Part shown: one piece after another, positions 6,525 through 9,823 of the stretch | Layout of the letters: every line of letters begins with the position of its first letter | Position numbering within the stretch: position 1 is the stretch's first letter | Assembly (NCBI GenBank): GCA_902836505.1 | Contig: CADFQU010000020.1 | Coordinates: 1 to 9,823, forward strand | Origin: Streptococcaceae bacterium | GTDB lineage: Bacteria; Bacillota; Bacilli; Lactobacillales; Streptococcaceae | Direction of reading: 5' to 3' | Length of the DNA: 9,823 bases | The notes under the pieces: generated by a model | What the model saw: only the letters and a program-made list of their open reading frames with translations | Databases searched by the model: none | Told to the model about the DNA's origin: nothing | Program-made: the position numbers and the translations under genes

Positions 6525-6721
6525 TAGGCACGAACAGTTTTACTTGAACCGTCTTTTTGACAGAGGTTAATCAAACATTCTTTAGCTGAACGAATGAGGT
6601 CACCAGGTTTAATTACTTGACCATCTGCAAAGGGGACAGCAGAAACTTGGATAATGTGATACTTTCCTTCAAATTGATTAAATTCTAAATCAAAGGAGAC
6701 ATAGTGGCTTAATTCTTTCAA
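6524..6721 (-). CDS. Truncated DEDD-type 3'-5' exonuclease-like protein, TTG start
   Basis: A 65-residue reading frame starting at TTG (6719-6721), with a strong ribosome site GAAGGAG (6727-6733) 5 nt upstream. Residues 7-30 (YVSFDLEFN, then HIIQVSAVPF and DGQ) match the first exonuclease block of the DnaQ/RNase T superfamily; DLE supplies the D-x-E pair. Family members are usually 160 residues or more, and the Exo II and Exo III blocks with the later Asp and His residues are absent. The remaining 28 residues (from about KPGDLIRS to SSKTVRA) do not continue the family pattern and may come from the 3' end of an internally deleted gene. It should not be catalytic. The good start, clean frame and coupling to the zinc-finger gene suggest it is still translated, perhaps mainly to deliver ribosomes to that gene. 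Confidence 0.65.
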   Translation of the reverse strand: MKELSHYVSFDLEFNQFEGKYHIIQVSAVPFADGQVIKPGDLIRSAKECLINLCQKDGSSKTVRA

Positions 6722-6787
6722 GGGAACTCCTTCATCTATTGGGTGTTTTTGGATTTTCTAATTATTGAGGGGAGGCAAAGGCATAGA

Positions 6788-6811
6788 AAAAACTGACCGA
6801 AGTCAGTTTTT
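6788..6811 (-). terminator. rocS terminator with UUCG tetraloop
   Basis: On the minus strand AAAAACTGAC, a TTCG loop and GTCAGTTTTTT form a 10-bp stem closed by C-UUCG-G, a very stable tetraloop. The rocS stop codon (6810-6812) lies in the start of the stem. Confidence 0.9.
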
Positions 6812-7325
6812 AGCGACCAAAGACGCGTCTCCAGAAGCCTTTACTCTCTTGTTCTTGAACCTTTTCATTGGCTTGATCTAATTCTAATTTCAATGTTTCA
6901 CGGTCATTCATAGCCTGAAGGGTTAGCTGTTGTTGTTGGTCGAGCTGTTTGTCTTTTTCAGCAATCTGAACATCTTTGACACGCAACTGCTCATCCTTTT
7001 TAGCTAATTGCTCATCTTTGGATTTTAGCTGGTCGTCTTTTGCTTTTAGTTGTTCGTAGAGACGGACGATTTCGGCATTTTTTTCATCTACCAAAATTTC
7101 CATCAATTCACGCTGTTTCACATCATCACTGACAGGCTCGTCTTCAAAGATGGTCTTTTTGTAGATTTCTTCTAGCTTGATCAAGCCACTACGGGTTACG
7201 ACGGTAACTCCCTTATCATTTTTTTCTGTATCTTCAGGATCTAGGGCCTTAACACGGTTGTTGACCGCTTGGCGACTAACTCCTAGAATTTCAGCAATTT
7301 CGCTGACTGTTTTTTCGATAGCCAT
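6810..7325 (-). CDS. rocS: RocS-like chromosome segregation regulator (HTH, coiled coil, membrane-tip helix)
   Basis: A 171-residue protein. Residues 6-28 are a helix-turn-helix (TVSEIAEILGVSRQAVNNRV). Residues about 70-160 form a long coiled coil, with a run of heptads at 93-128 of pattern KxDxQL and Leu/Ile at 93, 100, 107, 114, 121 and 128. The end, KGFWRRVFGR (162-171), is a short basic amphipathic helix suited to membrane binding. This order matches RocS of S. pneumoniae, which binds DNA and the membrane, interacts with the CpsD/ParB system, and supports chromosome segregation and nucleoid protection. The assignment rests on architecture and recalled similarity. ATG 7325 follows GAGGA. 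It has its own promoter, 112 nt downstream of pepX, and its own terminator. Confidence 0.8.
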   Translation of the reverse strand: MAIEKTVSEIAEILGVSRQAVNNRVKALDPEDTEKNDKGVTVVTRSGLIKLEEIYKKTIFEDEPVSDDVKQRELMEILVDEKNAEIVRLYEQLKAKDDQLKSKDEQLAKKDEQLRVKDVQIAEKDKQLDQQQQLTLQAMNDRETLKLELDQANEKVQEQESKGFWRRVFGR

Positions 7326-7365
7326 AATATCCTCTAAACTCTTTTTCTATGAAATACTCTCTTAG

Positions 7366-7394
7366 ATATTATCATAAGTAGGCAAGGCTGTCAA
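7366..7394 (-). promoter_or_regulatory. rocS promoter
   Basis: On the minus strand, a perfect TTGACA -35 (7389-7394) is followed by TAATAT (7366-7371) at 17 bp, or GATAAT (7368-7373) at 15 bp. The leader is about 35-40 nt. Confidence 0.7.
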
Positions 7395-7437
7395 ATCAAG
7401 CAAGGGAAGGGACGACAAGGAAAAAGCATGAAATTCC

Positions 7438-9717
7438 TTAATCCATCTTAGGAAGGGTTAATCTGGAGTTAGCCAGATCAATGGTGAGTTGGTAGTCCGT
7501 TTGGTCGCGGACAGTGATCTCGAAGTCGGTTGTATAAAGGACAAGACGAAGAGTAGTCCCTTTTTCCAGCTTGTAGATGGTTGGTTGGAGTTCAAAGTCG
7601 AATTCCATCCATTCCCCTGGGGTTACAGGTTCGACTTGTAAGAGATCATGACGGTTTTGAAGGTTGAGATAGCCCTTTGTAATCACCCGTTGACCGGCTT
7701 CCTTAAATGGCAACTCGGTCAAATTGTCTAGCATATGGTAGCGACCGTTATCAAGGGTGCGGACGGATAGGACAGCTGGATAGGGTTGGAGATATTTCTT
7801 GCTTCCTAGCTCCATGAGTTGGGCTGAGAGCAAGCCTTTGTTTGTGCTAGATTGGAGCCGCAGGTGAAGGCGAGCTTTTCCGTTGAGGTGTAAGTCTTCT
7901 GCGATCGGAAGATCGATGGTCACCTGTTGGGCCTTATCTTGGTAAAGATCAGTTAGGAAGGTTGGATAGGCTTTGCCATAGCGCTCATAATCTTCTGTCG
8001 CATAGCGGTTTTGGATGACTCTCTCACCATCTCCCAGTGGGAAGGTCCGCTGGGCTGTTTGATTGCCAAAGTCTTCCAAGGAAGTCCAACTTTGTTCCCC
8101 TGTATTGTCCTGCCAGATGACGGTTGGCAATTCATAGCTTGAATCATAGCCCAGTAATTTTTTAGAGAGGAGGGCATTCATACTCTCACGGAAGTCAATG
8201 GACTGCCAGTTGTTGAGATAGACATGGGCTCCATTGTGATAGAAGAGGTGTTTCTTGATGTTGGCTGGAAGGGCTTGGAACATTTGGTATACATGGAGGG
8301 GCTTGACATTCCAGTCTTGGGAACCATGGGTGAAGACGACCTCTGCCTTGACTTTGTCTGCCTGAAGGAGATAGTTGCGGTCATGCCAGAATTGGTTGTA
8401 GTCCCCTGTTTTGCGATCCAATTGCTTCTTAACCTCTTCCAAATCAGCGACATGGGCTGCATGGTGGCGGAGATAGTCTCCAGCCCGAAGGGCACGTGAA
8501 TAAGTCAACTCAGCAAGCGAATCAAAATCCTCTCCAGGATAGCCGCCAGGACTCGTCACGAGTCCGTTTTCCCGATAGTAGTTGTACCAAGAAGAGATAC
8601 CGGCTTCTGCGATGATAACTTCTAGGCCATCGACACCGGTGGTAGCCAGTCCATTGGACATGGTCCCTAGGTAGGACAAGCCCGTCGTAGCAATTTTGCC
8701 GTTAGACCAATCGGCCTTGACTTGGCGTTGGCGACTGTGGTCTGTAAAGGCCCGGCAACGGCCGTTGAGCCAGTCGATAACATTTTTATAGGCCTCGATT
8801 TGACGGTAATCTCCATTGGTCATCAAGCCTTGAGAGTCCTTGGTCCCTAAACCGGAGACGTAGAGATTGGCAAAACCACGAGCGAGAAGGTAGTCATTGA
8901 GGGTATAACTGGAGTTGATATGAGTGAGGGTTTCTTCAGCCTCAGAGACTAGTTGAGCTGAACCGACAGGATCCACCAATTCTAATTGAGGTTCTTCTAC
9001 TTGGATGGTATGAGGTTCTTTGACCTCGAGGTCCACATTCATATTATAGAGAGCCTTGTCGCTAGCCTTGTCATTGGTTCCTTGGTGATAAGGGCTGGCA
9101 GTCATGACGGCTGGGATTTTTCCTTCATAGCGTGGGCGAATAATATTGACCTTGACCAAATCTGGAAGACCATCCTGGTCGCTATCAACTCGACTCTCCA
9201 CATAGACCACTTCACGGATTACATCATGGCAGTTAAAGGTAGCTAGACTTTTTCCGTTGAAAAAGTGGTAGCGATTGTCCTCGGGGATCAAGCCATCGCT
9301 GACCAACTGCTCAATTAGTAAATTCCCTTTGACTGTTCGAGTATTGAGGAGGTGATAGAGGTTCTCAACCAAGTTTCCATACTCAATCGGAATTTGGACT
9401 TCTTTTAAGAAGCTGTCCGTATTTTCAAAGTCAATAAAATAGCGGAAACCGAGCAATTGGAGGGCCACTGTGTAGAAAATATTTGGAGACCATTCGCGGT
9501 CAGATTGGAAATAGCTCAGGAGATCTGTTTCAGCATCCGCCACTAGGTTAGAGAGAGGATAATCTGTATTTTTGTAGGTGAAATAAACCTTGCGAACAAA
9601 CCATTCAAACAGTTCTTTCTCTGTAAGATGAAGGGGAAGGTCAAACCCGATTTCTTTCAGTTCCTTTAGAATGTCTGCTTGGTCGACTGGTAGATAGCTA
9701 TATTGATTGAATTTCAT
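7438..9717 (-). CDS. pepX: Xaa-Pro dipeptidyl-peptidase PepX
   Basis: A 759-residue cytoplasmic serine peptidase (family S15) that removes X-Pro dipeptides from the N-terminus of proline-rich peptides, for example casein or salivary peptides taken up by oligopeptide permeases. The layout is full length: N-terminal PepX domain (about 1-145), alpha/beta-hydrolase domain (about 165-550) and C-terminal jelly-roll domain (about 560-750). The triad falls at Ser348 in GLSYLGT, Asp468 in GSQDWNV and His498 in NGAHVY, the same numbers as in the Lactococcus lactis enzyme. An acidic dyad-like motif [13 protein letters not shown] lies near 180. ATG 9717 follows AAAAGGAG (9724-9731). No strong terminator follows its stop, so some readthrough toward rocS is possible. 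Confidence 0.97.
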   Translation of the reverse strand: MKFNQYSYLPVDQADILKELKEIGFDLPLHLTEKELFEWFVRKVYFTYKNTDYPLSNLVADAETDLLSYFQSDREWSPNIFYTVALQLLGFRYFIDFENTDSFLKEVQIPIEYGNLVENLYHLLNTRTVKGNLLIEQLVSDGLIPEDNRYHFFNGKSLATFNCHDVIREVVYVESRVDSDQDGLPDLVKVNIIRPRYEGKIPAVMTASPYHQGTNDKASDKALYNMNVDLEVKEPHTIQVEEPQLELVDPVGSAQLVSEAEETLTHINSSYTLNDYLLARGFANLYVSGLGTKDSQGLMTNGDYRQIEAYKNVIDWLNGRCRAFTDHSRQRQVKADWSNGKIATTGLSYLGTMSNGLATTGVDGLEVIIAEAGISSWYNYYRENGLVTSPGGYPGEDFDSLAELTYSRALRAGDYLRHHAAHVADLEEVKKQLDRKTGDYNQFWHDRNYLLQADKVKAEVVFTHGSQDWNVKPLHVYQMFQALPANIKKHLFYHNGAHVYLNNWQSIDFRESMNALLSKKLLGYDSSYELPTVIWQDNTGEQSWTSLEDFGNQTAQRTFPLGDGERVIQNRYATEDYERYGKAYPTFLTDLYQDKAQQVTIDLPIAEDLHLNGKARLHLRLQSSTNKGLLSAQLMELGSKKYLQPYPAVLSVRTLDNGRYHMLDNLTELPFKEAGQRVITKGYLNLQNRHDLLQVEPVTPGEWMEFDFELQPTIYKLEKGTTLRLVLYTTDFEITVRDQTDYQLTIDLANSRLTLPKMD

Positions 9718-9748
9718 AGGATGCTCCTTTTATCAGCTTCACTGTTTC

Positions 9749-9777
9749 TTTACTTCTTATATTATACGTGATAAAAT
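9749..9777 (+). promoter_or_regulatory. Candidate divergent promoter for the gene at the right edge
   Basis: TTTACT (9749-9754), 17-bp spacer, TAAAAT (9772-9777). Its -10 lies in the spacer of the pepX promoter, so the two polymerases would compete for the same DNA. Confidence 0.5.
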
Positions 9778-9789
9778 AGTATTTGTCTA
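9761..9789 (-). promoter_or_regulatory. pepX promoter
   Basis: On the minus strand, TAGACA (9784-9789), 17-bp spacer, perfect TATAAT (9761-9766). The leader is about 37 nt. It overlaps the divergent promoter of the gene at the right edge. Confidence 0.85.
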
Positions 9790-9818
9790 AAGACCTTTGA
9801 TCTCTGAAGGAGGGTGTC

Positions 9819-9823
9819 ATGGT
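9819..9823 (+). CDS. Start of a divergent gene, cut by the window edge
   Basis: ATG at 9819 is preceded by an excellent ribosome site (AAGGAGGG, 9807-9814). Only Met and part of the next codon are visible. In lactococci and streptococci the gene divergent from pepX is often a glycerol facilitator (glpF/gla); that is an expectation from gene order, not something this sequence shows. Confidence 0.5.

Noticed and set aside
7400..7440. Small AAGGAA/TTCCTT hairpin after the pepX stop
   Set aside because: The stem is only 6 bp with a long loop and no following T run, too weak to call a terminator.
8178..8495. Open frames inside pepX on both strands
   Set aside because: They are shadows of the intact pepX frame, with no ribosome sites or family patterns.

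Overview
The window is chromosomal DNA from a low-GC Gram-positive bacterium, almost certainly an oral Streptococcus of the mitis/sanguinis group. Four things point there: the first ~50 bases match the boxC subunit of the pneumococcal/mitis BOX repeat; a RocS-type chromosome segregation protein is present; the YbaB start and ending are streptococcal; and PepX carries the lactic-acid-bacterial S348/D468/H498 triad. Species was not determined. The pairing of an Nramp transporter (MntH) with these neighbours suggests a viridans species other than S. pneumoniae, but that is inference.

Layout. 1-836: BOX remnant, then a MerR/TipAL-type regulator (+) ending at a terminator shared with the convergent Nudix gene. 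840-2490 (-): a flavoprotein (HI0933/BaiN family) followed 19 nt later by a Nudix hydrolase, one transcription unit. 2578-3108 (-): an unrecognised gene that reads as a degenerate AgrA/ComE-like receiver domain without the phospho-acceptor Asp and without a LytTR domain. 3109-3391: divergent control region with a 21-bp-period direct repeat. 3392-4738 (+): mntH. 4739-5178 (+): structured leader and ybaB. 5200-5523: internally deleted, frameshifted IS3-family element with both ends kept. 5553-6156 (+): bioY behind a strong promoter and BirA-type operator. 6207-6721 (-): CHY zinc-finger gene coupled to a truncated DEDD exonuclease gene that starts at TTG. 6810-7325 (-): rocS. 7438-9717 (-): pepX, with overlapping divergent promoters and the first codons of the next (+) gene at the right edge.

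How the genes fit together. Most are housekeeping: manganese import, biotin import, nucleoid protein, chromosome segregation, proline-peptide hydrolysis. The flavoprotein, Nudix hydrolase and MntH make a loose oxidative-stress/metal theme around the odd receiver-like gene. The points most worth a second look are that receiver-like gene and the direct repeats beside it, the possible internal translation start in the TipAL-type gene, the IS3 deletion derivative, and the exonuclease remnant coupled to the zinc-finger gene.
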